Assembly (NCBI GenBank): GCA_003663345.1
Contig: QMZU01000001.1
Coordinates: 1-21,866, forward strand
Reading direction: 5' to 3'
DNA: 21,866 nucleotides
Source of the DNA: Candidatus Aenigmatarchaeota archaeon
GTDB taxonomy: Archaea; Aenigmatarchaeota; Aenigmatarchaeia; PWEA01; B50-G16
The translations under genes were made by a program, and so were the position numbers. The notes beneath the pieces are model-generated. The model saw nothing but the letters and a program-made list of their open reading frames with translations, had not been told where the DNA came from and made no database searches. Position 1 is the stretch's first letter, and the number at the start of each line of letters is the position of its first letter. Below, one piece after another: positions 1 to 4,922 of this stretch.

Positions 1-2
1 AG

Positions 3-218
3 AAAAATATCAAAAACAGACACAATAAACCAATATCCATACCTTTGGAACAGATAAACACAATCTTAAAGACAAATTGGGCCACAACGAACAATGCGGC
101 CTACCAACTCAAGAAACGTTTGAAAATCTGTTCCAGGTTTGGATTGTACTGCGGCACAGATGGTGAAAGAAGGATATATTTCAGAATCGCAACAGAAACA
201 GAAAAACAGAAATTCTAA
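3..218 (+). CDS. 3' end of a gene of unknown function, winged-helix-like C-terminus (5'-truncated)
   Basis: An open frame runs from the left edge to a TAA at 216-218 with no in-frame ATG, so the gene must begin outside the window. The visible 71 residues have an ordinary protein composition. They end in a pattern like a winged helix: a polar helix (NNAAYQLKKRLK) followed by a beta-wing-like strand pair (FGLYCGTDGERRIYFRI). Such C-terminal domains occur in viral helicases, primases and regulators, but nothing here decides between them. It is the only plus-strand gene left of 4923, and its reading direction converges with the minus-strand genes that end at 441. A poly-T stretch shortly after the stop fits transcription termination. 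I infer that it is real from the uninterrupted frame and composition. Confidence 0.5.
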   Translation, partial: KNIKNRHNKPISIPLEQINTILKTNWATTNNAAYQLKKRLKICSRFGLYCGTDGERRIYFRIATETEKQKF

Positions 219-249
219 AAAGTGATAAAACCAAAAAAACATGAAAAAA

Positions 250-268
250 AACTTTTTTTTTTTTTTTC
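250..268 (+). terminator. Poly-T tract, probable archaeal-type terminator
   Basis: About fifteen consecutive T on the plus strand lie roughly 35 nt after the stop codon of the left-edge gene. Archaeal RNA polymerase terminates at oligo-T tracts without needing a hairpin. A short A run just before it could also pair with the T run. Confidence 0.45.
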
Positions 269-380
269 AAATTCACGAGGGAAAAAGAGGAAAAGCAACA
301 ATTGACGTCTTTCAGTATTTATAACATTTCATGATTTCAAGGCGTTCTTTCAAATCAAAACTTCACTAAACTACATCATA

Positions 381-417
381 TCGAACTATGTTCGATAACT
401 GTTGAACGAAGTTCAAC
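381..417. promoter_or_regulatory. Two adjacent perfect inverted repeats, candidate operator
   Basis: TCGAAC-TAT-GTTCGA (381-395) and GTTGAAC-GAA-GTTCAAC (401-417) are both perfect, both have 3-nt centres, and they are separated by 5 nt. Their half-sites are related (GAAC/GTTC), as expected for two sites bound by one dimeric regulator. The site lies in the convergent gap, 3' of both flanking genes, so an operator role is inferred rather than implied by position. Confidence 0.4.
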
Positions 418-440
418 ACCAAACTGCACTAAACCACACT

Positions 441-728
441 CTAATCCCTTTCATTCACGTCCCTTACTTCTCTCCACGCCTTCTTGTCATCGATCGGAGC
501 CCTATCTTCAACTATTCTCCTTGCAAGTTCTCTTTCTGCTTTTCTCATGCGGAATTCTGACAGAGTCTGTTCAATGATTTGTTCTCTTTTTTCTCTTGGA
601 AGGTAGTAAAATACGTTGAAGTTAGGTTTTCTTGTTTCGCCTGTTTCTACCATTCGGTCGTAGTTTCTGCTTGGAGTTGCTTCTTTGTATAAGCGCCTTA
701 ATGTTTCGACTATGGCTTCCATTTGCAT
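441..728 (-). CDS. Small basic protein of unknown function (95 aa)
   Basis: This is a charged, mostly helical small protein rich in Arg and Glu, with no motif I recognise. The frame stays open further upstream to a GTG at 737. However, the Shine-Dalgarno sequence AGGAGGTGA overlaps that GTG, while the ATG at 728 sits 8 nt after GGAGG, so I choose ATG (first residues MQMEAIVETL). A middle segment (PNFNVFYYLPREKREQIIEQTLSEFR) could be a short strand followed by helices. It is the last gene of the minus-strand arm, about 70 nt after the metallophosphoesterase gene, and two perfect inverted repeats lie between them. A regulatory or host-takeover role is possible, but nothing in the sequence shows it. 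Confidence 0.7.
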   Translation of the reverse strand: MQMEAIVETLRRLYKEATPSRNYDRMVETGETRKPNFNVFYYLPREKREQIIEQTLSEFRMRKAERELARRIVEDRAPIDDKKAWREVRDVNERD

Positions 729-755
729 ACGGTTCACCTCCTTTCAGACAGGTTA

Positions 756-809
756 TGTTGAATGAATTCGATTCATTCAACAGCTCTCAAATGATTCCAT
801 CATTTGAGA
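756..809. promoter_or_regulatory. Tandem perfect inverted repeats between two minus-strand genes
   Basis: 756-782 has perfect 12-nt arms (TGTTGAATGAAT and complement) around a 3-nt centre. 785-809 has perfect 11-nt arms (TCTCAAATGAT and complement) around a 3-nt centre. Only 2 nt separate them. The second covers the stop codon of the metallophosphoesterase gene. In the minus-strand RNA they would form two stacked hairpins just ahead of the ribosome-binding site of the 95-aa gene; as DNA they could be operators. The GTTGAA...TTCAAC half-site also occurs at 401-417. Confidence 0.5.
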
Positions 810-1744
810 TCAACCCAGTATGGTCTTATCTTTTCGCCTTTTATTTCTAAGATCCATCCGCCGACTTGTGGATACAGGCCTTTTCTCTTTAAATACGGAG
901 TTTGCTCTTGGAAGCATCCCGCTTCTATGACAAAACTTTCAAGGTATGGCATAAAGAGTGAAATGTGGAGGTGTCCTCTGATTAAAAGGAAGGGTCTTTC
1001 CGCCATTTGCTCGAGTTGCTTCTGCGACTGGTAACTTCTGGCATAAGGGACGCCTCCGCTTCCGTGAACTATTTCGATTTCTTTGTTTCCCATCTTGAGT
1101 CTTGCGGAGACTGAGCCGACGTATTCCATGTCTTCCATTTCTTGGCAGATGGCCTTGATTATGTCGGCGCCGACTGTTTTTAAGAATGAGTCGTCGTGAT
1201 TGCCCGAGATGATGTAGGTTTTTCTACTTGATCTCGGGTATTCCTTGAGAACGTAATCGATTGTTTCGTCGAAGCCGTAGACGAGGAGTTCGTTCAGCTG
1301 GCCTCGGTAAACTTTTCCGTCTCCGTCGGTCAAGTCTCCGGCGTGAAGGAATAGCTCGGCTCCTTCTTTCTCGGCTATGTCGTAGAACTTGCGGAGTTTA
1401 TCTGGTCTTGCGTATTTGTTGCCGAGGTGGGTGTCTGAAAGAATGCCGATGATGCTTGCTTCGGGAATGTCAATGGGAATTGCGGGTTCAGGTTCTGTTT
1501 GGAGATAGTGAACGAGGTTTCCCTGCGGAGTATATTCCGACCTGATGTTGAGGCCTCTTTCCCTGAGCTTGGCGATTCTCCTGCGAACCTTGGATTTTTT
1601 CATTCCGAGGCGCTGGGATATCTCTCCGTAAGTGTGCTTTCCGCTCTTCAGAATTTTGAGGAGTCTTTCGTCGGTCATGAGCTTAGCCCGCAGTAAGTGA
1701 AGCGTGCGGATGAATCTCCTGCGTTTCTTGCTTAGTTCCCGCAC
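800..1744 (-). CDS. Metallophosphoesterase with N-terminal winged helix-turn-helix
   Basis: This is a calcineurin-like (Mre11/MPP superfamily) metal-dependent phosphoesterase. The family motifs are in order: SDTH (103-106), GDLTDGD (136-142), GNHDD (181-185), a later His in VHG (227) and GHLH (257-260), which together form the two-metal site. Residues about 24-70 (LLKILKSGKHTYGEISQRLGMKKSKVRRRIAKL) look like a winged helix that could place the enzyme on DNA. The substrate is therefore likely a nucleic acid or nucleotide, by inference. The start is a GTG overlapping the end of the preceding secreted-protein gene by 13 nt; the next in-frame ATG is at 1678 and would cut into the predicted winged helix. 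No signal peptide is present, so the protein is cytoplasmic although its neighbour is exported. The metal-binding motifs look intact. Confidence 0.87.
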   Translation of the reverse strand: MRELSKKRRRFIRTLHLLRAKLMTDERLLKILKSGKHTYGEISQRLGMKKSKVRRRIAKLRERGLNIRSEYTPQGNLVHYLQTEPEPAIPIDIPEASIIGILSDTHLGNKYARPDKLRKFYDIAEKEGAELFLHAGDLTDGDGKVYRGQLNELLVYGFDETIDYVLKEYPRSSRKTYIISGNHDDSFLKTVGADIIKAICQEMEDMEYVGSVSARLKMGNKEIEIVHGSGGVPYARSYQSQKQLEQMAERPFLLIRGHLHISLFMPYLESFVIEAGCFQEQTPYLKRKGLYPQVGGWILEIKGEKIRPYWVDLK

Positions 1745-2166
1745 TTTTCTTCGAGGATTTTGACTTTTCGCTCTAATTCTGTTACTCTAACAGCTAACTT
1801 AAATTTTTCACTTTCTAATTTTTCGATTCTTTCTTCGTAGGGTCTGATGTGGTAGCTGAAGAATTGATACATAGCTGCTCCGAATGCCTTGCTCTCGTCC
1901 GTTATCAAGAATCCGCGCCAGTCTCTTTCAGCGCCCATAGTCCAGTAAATGCCGGATATTAACACGTTCCCGATGTATTGCATATTGAGGCCGTTGCTCG
2001 TTCCGATTCTCAGGCCGTTGATGAATATTTCGACTGCGTTGGCGTCAATGTGACTGTTGAAGTAGATGTCGTCCGGAGTTGAAATGCTCATGTTGATCGA
2101 AGTGTCGGCTTTTGCTGCGGGAATGCAAGCCAATCCAATCAGCAAAACCAAGGCAATTCTTTTCAT
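1732..2166 (-). CDS. Secreted protein with C-terminal coiled coil (144 aa)
   Basis: Residues 1-20 form a clear Sec signal peptide: a basic start (MKR), a hydrophobic core and a likely cleavage after AKA. The middle part is probably beta-rich. Residues about 108-141 are a heptad-like coiled coil (EERIEKLESEKFKLAVRV and onward) ending in a Cys. No transmembrane segment follows, so the product is probably released or held on the cell surface or virion through the coiled coil. A good TATA-like box sits about 20-30 nt upstream of the ATG, giving it its own promoter, and the metallophosphoesterase gene overlaps its end. I do not recognise the family. Superinfection exclusion, adhesion or a minor virion component are all possible. 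Confidence 0.75.
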   Translation of the reverse strand: MKRIALVLLIGLACIPAAKADTSINMSISTPDDIYFNSHIDANAVEIFINGLRIGTSNGLNMQYIGNVLISGIYWTMGAERDWRGFLITDESKAFGAAMYQFFSYHIRPYEERIEKLESEKFKLAVRVTELERKVKILEEKCGN

Positions 2167-2183
2167 ATTGATTATTTGCTTTC

Positions 2184-2200
2184 AAAATTTAAATACTTAG
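2184..2200 (-). promoter_or_regulatory. TATA-like promoter for the minus-strand secreted protein / phosphoesterase pair
   Basis: On the minus strand the sequence reads CTAAGTATTTAAATTTTG, about 20 nt upstream of the ATG at 2166. Spacing and composition fit an archaeal TATA box with a very short or absent leader. Confidence 0.55.
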
Positions 2201-2232
2201 CGGAAAGAAAAGAAAGAAAGAAAGGAAGGAAA
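2201..2232 (-). terminator. Pyrimidine-rich tract after the 259-aa secreted protein gene
   Basis: On the minus strand this is a run of TTTC/TTCC repeats directly after the stop codon at 2239 and directly before the next gene's TATA box. U-rich runs end archaeal transcripts, so it probably insulates the two genes. Confidence 0.4.
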
Positions 2233-2238
2233 TCTCGT

Positions 2239-3018
2239 TTAATTTCCTTCCAGGGCGAAGTTCTCGAATTCGAACTCGTCGTCGAAGTCTGCGTAGACTA
2301 TGTAATGCGGATTGCCCGTTATGTGAATTCCGGTGTCTGTTACTATTTCGTTCTCTGCCCACGCGTTCAGCTCGAATGTTCCCGATCCGTCTATGTATAC
2401 GTTCGCGTTTGTGTAGCAGCCGCATCCTTTACCGAACTTGTAACTTGAACCCCAGTGATCCTCGCACATATCGGTTATGCTCGTCGATCCCTCGGCCATC
2501 ACTTCCAAGGTCGCGCCTTCATCGTAGCTGTCGTCTATGTAGAAGTGGTGGTAAATATAGTGTTCTCCTGTTGCTTCTATCTGGTTGTCGTTCTGCCAGC
2601 CGTAGTTCGAGTTTCTAAGTTGCGCGTAATTGCTCCACGAGCGCCAAGCGAAATCTCCCGTGTCGCTCGTCGAGATATAAGTGTATGATTCTTGGCCGGC
2701 CTCGCCATACATCGGTTCGTAGTTGTCCGTCTTCCTGAAAACGTATTCTATGTATCCGCCGTTCTCGACGTGGCTTCTGACTTTAATCTCGTTCGTGTCG
2801 ACTCCGTAAGTGTAGGGATTGTCGTTGGAGTCGGTCGCGTATAATTCGCCGGAAATGTCGTTTCCGCCCGTCCAGAAGTGAGTTTCCGAATCGTCGTCGA
2901 AGTTGAAGTGAGTTTCGAAATCTCCGCTTCCCATCCAGTGCATCTCTATTTCAGTTGGAACTGCCGATGCAATCGGAATTACCAACAAGGCCATTAACAA
3001 GCTTATGAATCTTTTCAT
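2239..3018 (-). CDS. Secreted acidic, aromatic-rich protein of unknown function (259 aa)
   Basis: Residues 1-19 are a signal peptide (MKRFISLLMALLVIPIASA), with likely cleavage before VPTEIEMHW. The mature protein is rich in Asp, Glu, Tyr, Trp and Ser, has many short alternating strands and no transmembrane helix, which suggests an extracellular beta-sheet protein. Cysteines cluster in one region (DMCEDHWGSS ... GKGCGCYTN) and may form disulfides or bind metal. The start is supported by AAAAGGAGGG a few nt upstream of the ATG. It is the second of two neighbouring exported proteins, and their signal peptides resemble each other (both start MKR and end near A-x-A). The family is unknown to me; a surface-exclusion or lectin-like role is speculation. 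Confidence 0.72.
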   Translation of the reverse strand: MKRFISLLMALLVIPIASAVPTEIEMHWMGSGDFETHFNFDDDSETHFWTGGNDISGELYATDSNDNPYTYGVDTNEIKVRSHVENGGYIEYVFRKTDNYEPMYGEAGQESYTYISTSDTGDFAWRSWSNYAQLRNSNYGWQNDNQIEATGEHYIYHHFYIDDSYDEGATLEVMAEGSTSITDMCEDHWGSSYKFGKGCGCYTNANVYIDGSGTFELNAWAENEIVTDTGIHITGNPHYIVYADFDDEFEFENFALEGN

Positions 3019-3054
3019 AACAACCCTCCTTTTGTTTAAAGAGCATAAATTTCT

Positions 3055-3216
3055 TCAATCACGTTCCCAGGAAATTACCACGTCGTCGCGCAGGATTTCG
3101 GTCGTGATCAAAAGTTCAATCACGCTGAGCACCAAGTTCATGTGCTCGATTAACTTGTTCCTCCTGCATTTAATTTTAATCTCCAAATCTCCACATTTAA
3201 TCTTGAACATCCTCAT
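3055..3216 (-). CDS. Small protein of unknown function (53 aa)
   Basis: A short frame begins at ATG 3216 (MRMFKIKCGDLEIKIKC) and ends at TGA 3055. A second in-frame ATG at 3210 is the alternative start. It overlaps the last codons of the upstream 76-aa gene, and AAGGAG inside those codons supplies its ribosome-binding site. The N-terminal part looks like short amphipathic beta strands, and the remainder is helical with a hydrophobic patch (NLVLSVIELLITTEI). Overlap, Shine-Dalgarno and position in a chain of similarly coupled genes are the reasons to accept it. No function can be assigned. Confidence 0.5.
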   Translation of the reverse strand: MRMFKIKCGDLEIKIKCRRNKLIEHMNLVLSVIELLITTEILRDDVVISWERD

Positions 3217-3427
3217 CACGCTCCTTAAACACGTCAGGAAACCATTTTTTAATAATTTCTTCGGCGGTCAAAAGTCCTTGTATCATCCCTTTATGAAAAC
3301 TTGTTTCACCAACTTCTTTGGCTGCTTCGAACACTTCTGCTTTCTTCTTCTTAATTTCCTCTAACAAGCCTTTAACCGCACTTCTATTATCCCTTTGTAA
3401 TTTACCTTTCAATTGTTCTGGTTTCAT
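3197..3427 (-). CDS. Small charged helical protein (76 aa)
   Basis: This is a Lys/Glu-rich, almost entirely helical protein with a likely helical-hairpin core around KGLLEEIKKKKAEVFEAAKEV. I recognise no domain. The ATG overlaps the stop of the upstream 46-aa gene in an ATGA junction, and AAGGAGCGTGAT about 10 nt upstream provides the ribosome-binding site. The 3' end in turn carries the Shine-Dalgarno of the next small gene. Such tightly coupled small genes are typical of viral early regions and often encode host-modulating proteins; the role here is unknown. Confidence 0.65.
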   Translation of the reverse strand: MKPEQLKGKLQRDNRSAVKGLLEEIKKKKAEVFEAAKEVGETSFHKGMIQGLLTAEEIIKKWFPDVFKERDEDVQD

Positions 3428-3564
3428 TCTTTATCACGCTCCTTCTTAATGAAGCTTTTCAAGTAGGCAAGATGCATTTCAGCAAGTTTCTCGCCCAATG
3501 GCGTTTCTTCTTCCACGTTTTTAATCAGCTCGTCTCGGGTAAAAGAATGCTTGCGTCTTTTCAT
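3424..3564 (-). CDS. Very small basic protein (46 aa)
   Basis: The frame runs from ATG 3564 to TGA 3424 and encodes MKRRKHSFTRDELIKNVEEE and further helical sequence ending in KKERDKE. Both ends overlap neighbours by the four-base ATGA arrangement, upstream with the 129-aa gene and downstream with the 76-aa gene. That is strong evidence for translational coupling despite the small size. The ribosome-binding site is weak (AAAGAGTGAT), as is common for a coupled gene. No domain is recognisable. Confidence 0.6.
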   Translation of the reverse strand: MKRRKHSFTRDELIKNVEEETPLGEKLAEMHLAYLKSFIKKERDKE

Positions 3565-3947
3565 TTTATCACTCTTTTAAAAGCGGTTCTGAACAACCAC
3601 TCGTTATAATCGCGCTTCCACTTCAGAACTGCCAACGAAACCCTGCAGTTATCAAACTTGCTCATCCAGTTTATCACTCCGATTATCAGCCTGCCGAATT
3701 TTTTCCTGAACTCTCCCTTCAGCTGGGGATGTTCTTCGATTAGCAGTTTCGGATTGTCTTTGTATCTCAGATAAAAATTGGAAGCGGATTCGATGTGTTG
3801 CTCCAATACCAGTCTCATTCGCTCTTTCTTCCTGATTATAGCATTTCGCAAAGGAATGACCGATATTTGATCGTAGGTGGGATATATCACCCTGATAATC
3901 TCATCTGCCATCTCTTCCAAATTCAAGGGCTTCGCTTTCATTCTCAT
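3561..3947 (-). CDS. Helical protein of unknown function (128 aa)
   Basis: This is a basic, mainly helical protein containing two aromatic-rich stretches (SASNFYLRYKDNPKLL and VLKWKRDYNEWLFRTAFKRV). I do not recognise the family. The frame also contains a GTG one codon upstream, but the ATG at 3947 is the natural start. A TATA-like CCTATAAG lies about 28 nt before it on the minus strand (3975-3982), inside the structured-RNA region, so the gene may have its own promoter. Its stop overlaps the start of the 46-aa gene. A nucleic-acid-binding role would suit its charge but is inference. Confidence 0.65.
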   Translation of the reverse strand: MRMKAKPLNLEEMADEIIRVIYPTYDQISVIPLRNAIIRKKERMRLVLEQHIESASNFYLRYKDNPKLLIEEHPQLKGEFRKKFGRLIIGVINWMSKFDNCRVSLAVLKWKRDYNEWLFRTAFKRVIK

Positions 3948-3958
3948 CACACCCTAAC

Positions 3959-4078
3959 ATCGCCACTTTCGCCGCTTATAGGCAGCCCATCCTTACGGCC
4001 CTGCTGCCGAAGGGAGGCAAAGCCTTTTTCCCACAGTCAGGCTACTTGGTGCTGTGGGTCACCGTTGGCTGTGGCGAT
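3959..4078 (-). ncRNA. Candidate structured RNA closed by an 8-bp helix
   Basis: ATCGCCAC (3959-3966) pairs perfectly with GTGGCGAT (4071-4078). Inside lie three further hairpins: GGCAGC/GCTGCC (3981-3986 with 4003-4008), AGGC-AAA-GCCT (4015-4025) and CCCACAG/CTGTGGG (4030-4036 with 4052-4058). The stretch is GC-richer than its neighbours and lacks a convincing protein frame. This arrangement, one closing stem around several arms, is typical of a folded RNA. I chose the minus strand because the surrounding operon and the adjacent tRNA-like element read that way. I found no match to tRNA or to the riboswitch consensus sequences I know. Confidence 0.42.
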
Positions 4079-4083
4079 ATAAA

Positions 4084-4190
4084 GGCGGAAACGGGACTTG
4101 CACCCGCATCACCCCACTTACACCGCTCTCGCACTCCCCTCCAGCCCTCACGGAGCGGCTTCGGGGTATCCTGCCTTGGACGACTCCGCC
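4084..4190 (-). tRNA. tRNA-like element with a putative 38-nt intron, possible anticodon GUA
   Basis: On the minus strand all four arms can be paired. The acceptor is GGCGGAG/TTCCGCC, the D arm GTCC-AAGGCA-GGAT with the GG of the D loop, the anticodon stem CCCCG/TGGGG, and the T arm GCGGG-TGCAAGT-CCCGT. The anticodon stem closes only if about 38 nt (roughly 4119-4156) are removed as an intron near position 32/33, leaving loop ATGTAAG with U33, GUA and A37. The intron has its own stem CCGCTC/GAGCGG. Odd points: G instead of T at position 55, a short D loop, U as the next base after the acceptor, and G1-C72 although archaeal tRNA-Tyr normally has C1-G72. The 5' part overlaps the 3' end of the zinc-ribbon gene. 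It may be functional, degenerate, or a former integration site. Confidence 0.42.
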
Positions 4191-4648
4191 ATTTTTTCTT
4201 CATCCGGATAGTAATTCTTTCTCACTGCGAGCCACTCTTCCCTCGTCATCTTGACTATTTCCGCATTTCTTCCGGGGATGAACCTGTTGCAATATGGGCA
4301 GTTGTAAAATCTCGGACGCTTCATCGACGATTTGAAGAGGCGCCCGCACGGACACTTGATCAATGTTATCGTTCTTTTCAGGGGGTCTTTCTCTTGGCGT
4401 CCTTTCTTCGCGAGGTATTCCCGGTAATACTTGTTCAGCCTTTCCCTGTTCTTTCGCCGATATTCCCTCATATACTCGGCGCGCCGCTTCATCCACTCGG
4501 GGTCCTTCTTTTTCTTTTGATACCACTCTCTCATGTAGCGCCTCATCCTGCGCCTGTGCTTCTCCCTCTTCCGAATATCCTCAATAAAGGACATTTTCTC
4601 CGCCTTGTTAATTTTTGCGGCCTGCCCGTCCAATCCACCCACTTCCAA
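4148..4648 (-). CDS. Highly basic protein with C-terminal zinc ribbon (166 aa)
   Basis: Residues about 25-85 are extremely rich in Arg, Lys, Glu and Tyr, with repeated units of the type YMREW/YMREYRRK/YYREY that should form a long basic helix. Residues 99-120 contain CPC ... CPYC, four cysteines spaced as a zinc ribbon. The layout suggests a nucleic-acid-binding protein, perhaps a viral transcription regulator. The frame begins at a TTG at 4648, with AAGGAG 5 nt upstream and only one base after the stop of the preceding gene. An ATG at 4594 preceded by GGCGGAG is an alternative that would remove 18 residues. The last 14 codons lie within the tRNA-like element, which is unusual. Confidence 0.7.
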   Translation of the reverse strand: MEVGGLDGQAAKINKAEKMSFIEDIRKREKHRRRMRRYMREWYQKKKKDPEWMKRRAEYMREYRRKNRERLNKYYREYLAKKGRQEKDPLKRTITLIKCPCGRLFKSSMKRPRFYNCPYCNRFIPGRNAEIVKMTREEWLAVRKNYYPDEEKMAESSKAGYPEAAP

Positions 4649-4649
4649 G

Positions 4650-4832
4650 TCATCTCCTTCCCTTTGATTTTTTCAATCGCATCTCGATTCGCTCTACTTT
4701 CGTCTCGAGGTCGAGAATCCTTTCCTCAAAAGAATCGACCTTCTTGCTCAGTTCTTCTTTGAATTTCTTCACGTCCTCTTCGTATCTCTCCAAGAATTGC
4801 TTCATCTCTGTCGAGTGTGGCTTTAGGCTCAT
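4650..4832 (-). CDS. Small coiled-coil protein (60 aa)
   Basis: Nearly the whole protein is one heptad-patterned helix (VKKFKEELSKKVDSFEERI and onward) with a basic tail KKSKGRR, as in small dimerising regulators or scaffolds. It is the first gene of the minus-strand arm, with a TATA-like box about 22 nt upstream of its ATG and a very short leader. The 3' end contains the Shine-Dalgarno of the zinc-ribbon gene. It sits where a small terminase subunit often lies (next to TerL), but it is too short, lacks an evident DNA-binding domain and is divergently oriented, so I do not assign that role. Confidence 0.65.
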   Translation of the reverse strand: MSLKPHSTEMKQFLERYEEDVKKFKEELSKKVDSFEERILDLETKVERIEMRLKKSKGRR

Positions 4833-4853
4833 GTTAAAATTTTTGAATCTCAG

Positions 4854-4865
4854 GTTTAAAAACTT
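4854..4865 (-). promoter_or_regulatory. TATA-like promoter of the minus-strand arm
   Basis: GTTTTTAAACC on the minus strand, about 22 nt from the ATG at 4832. Together with the plus-strand box at 4882-4900 it forms a compact divergent promoter region controlling the two arms. Confidence 0.55.
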
Positions 4866-4881
4866 AGCATTTCACGAACAC

Positions 4882-4900
4882 AAATTTAAAATATTTAAGG
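4882..4900 (+). promoter_or_regulatory. TATA-like promoter of the virion gene operon
   Basis: An A/T-only stretch with two overlapping TTTAAA/ATTTAAG elements lies about 23-40 nt before the TerL start codon. No Shine-Dalgarno precedes that ATG, which fits a leaderless archaeal transcript. Confidence 0.55.
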
Positions 4901-4922
4901 GCATTTTGCGTTAAAAATAATC

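Larger units (their letters stand above)
219..440. other. AT-rich intergenic gap between convergent genes
   Basis: I see no credible open frame on either strand. The gap holds a long T tract (about 253-267) and two short perfect palindromes at 381-395 and 401-417, listed separately. The octamer CACTAAAC occurs at 364-371 and again at 427-434, on either side of the palindromes. Confidence 0.6.

Noticed and set aside
3959..4078. A second tRNA gene
   Set aside because: The closing helix has the right size, but no D arm or T arm with standard loops can be drawn on either strand.
4046..4762. Long plus-strand open frame of 238 codons
   Set aside because: It is antisense to the zinc-ribbon gene and the structured-RNA region, has a composition unlike a real protein (many Pro, Leu, His, Arg) and no ribosome-binding site.
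4148..4832. Small terminase subunit
   Set aside because: Neither the coiled-coil protein nor the zinc-ribbon protein shows the usual helix-turn-helix plus oligomerisation layout, and both are read divergently from TerL.
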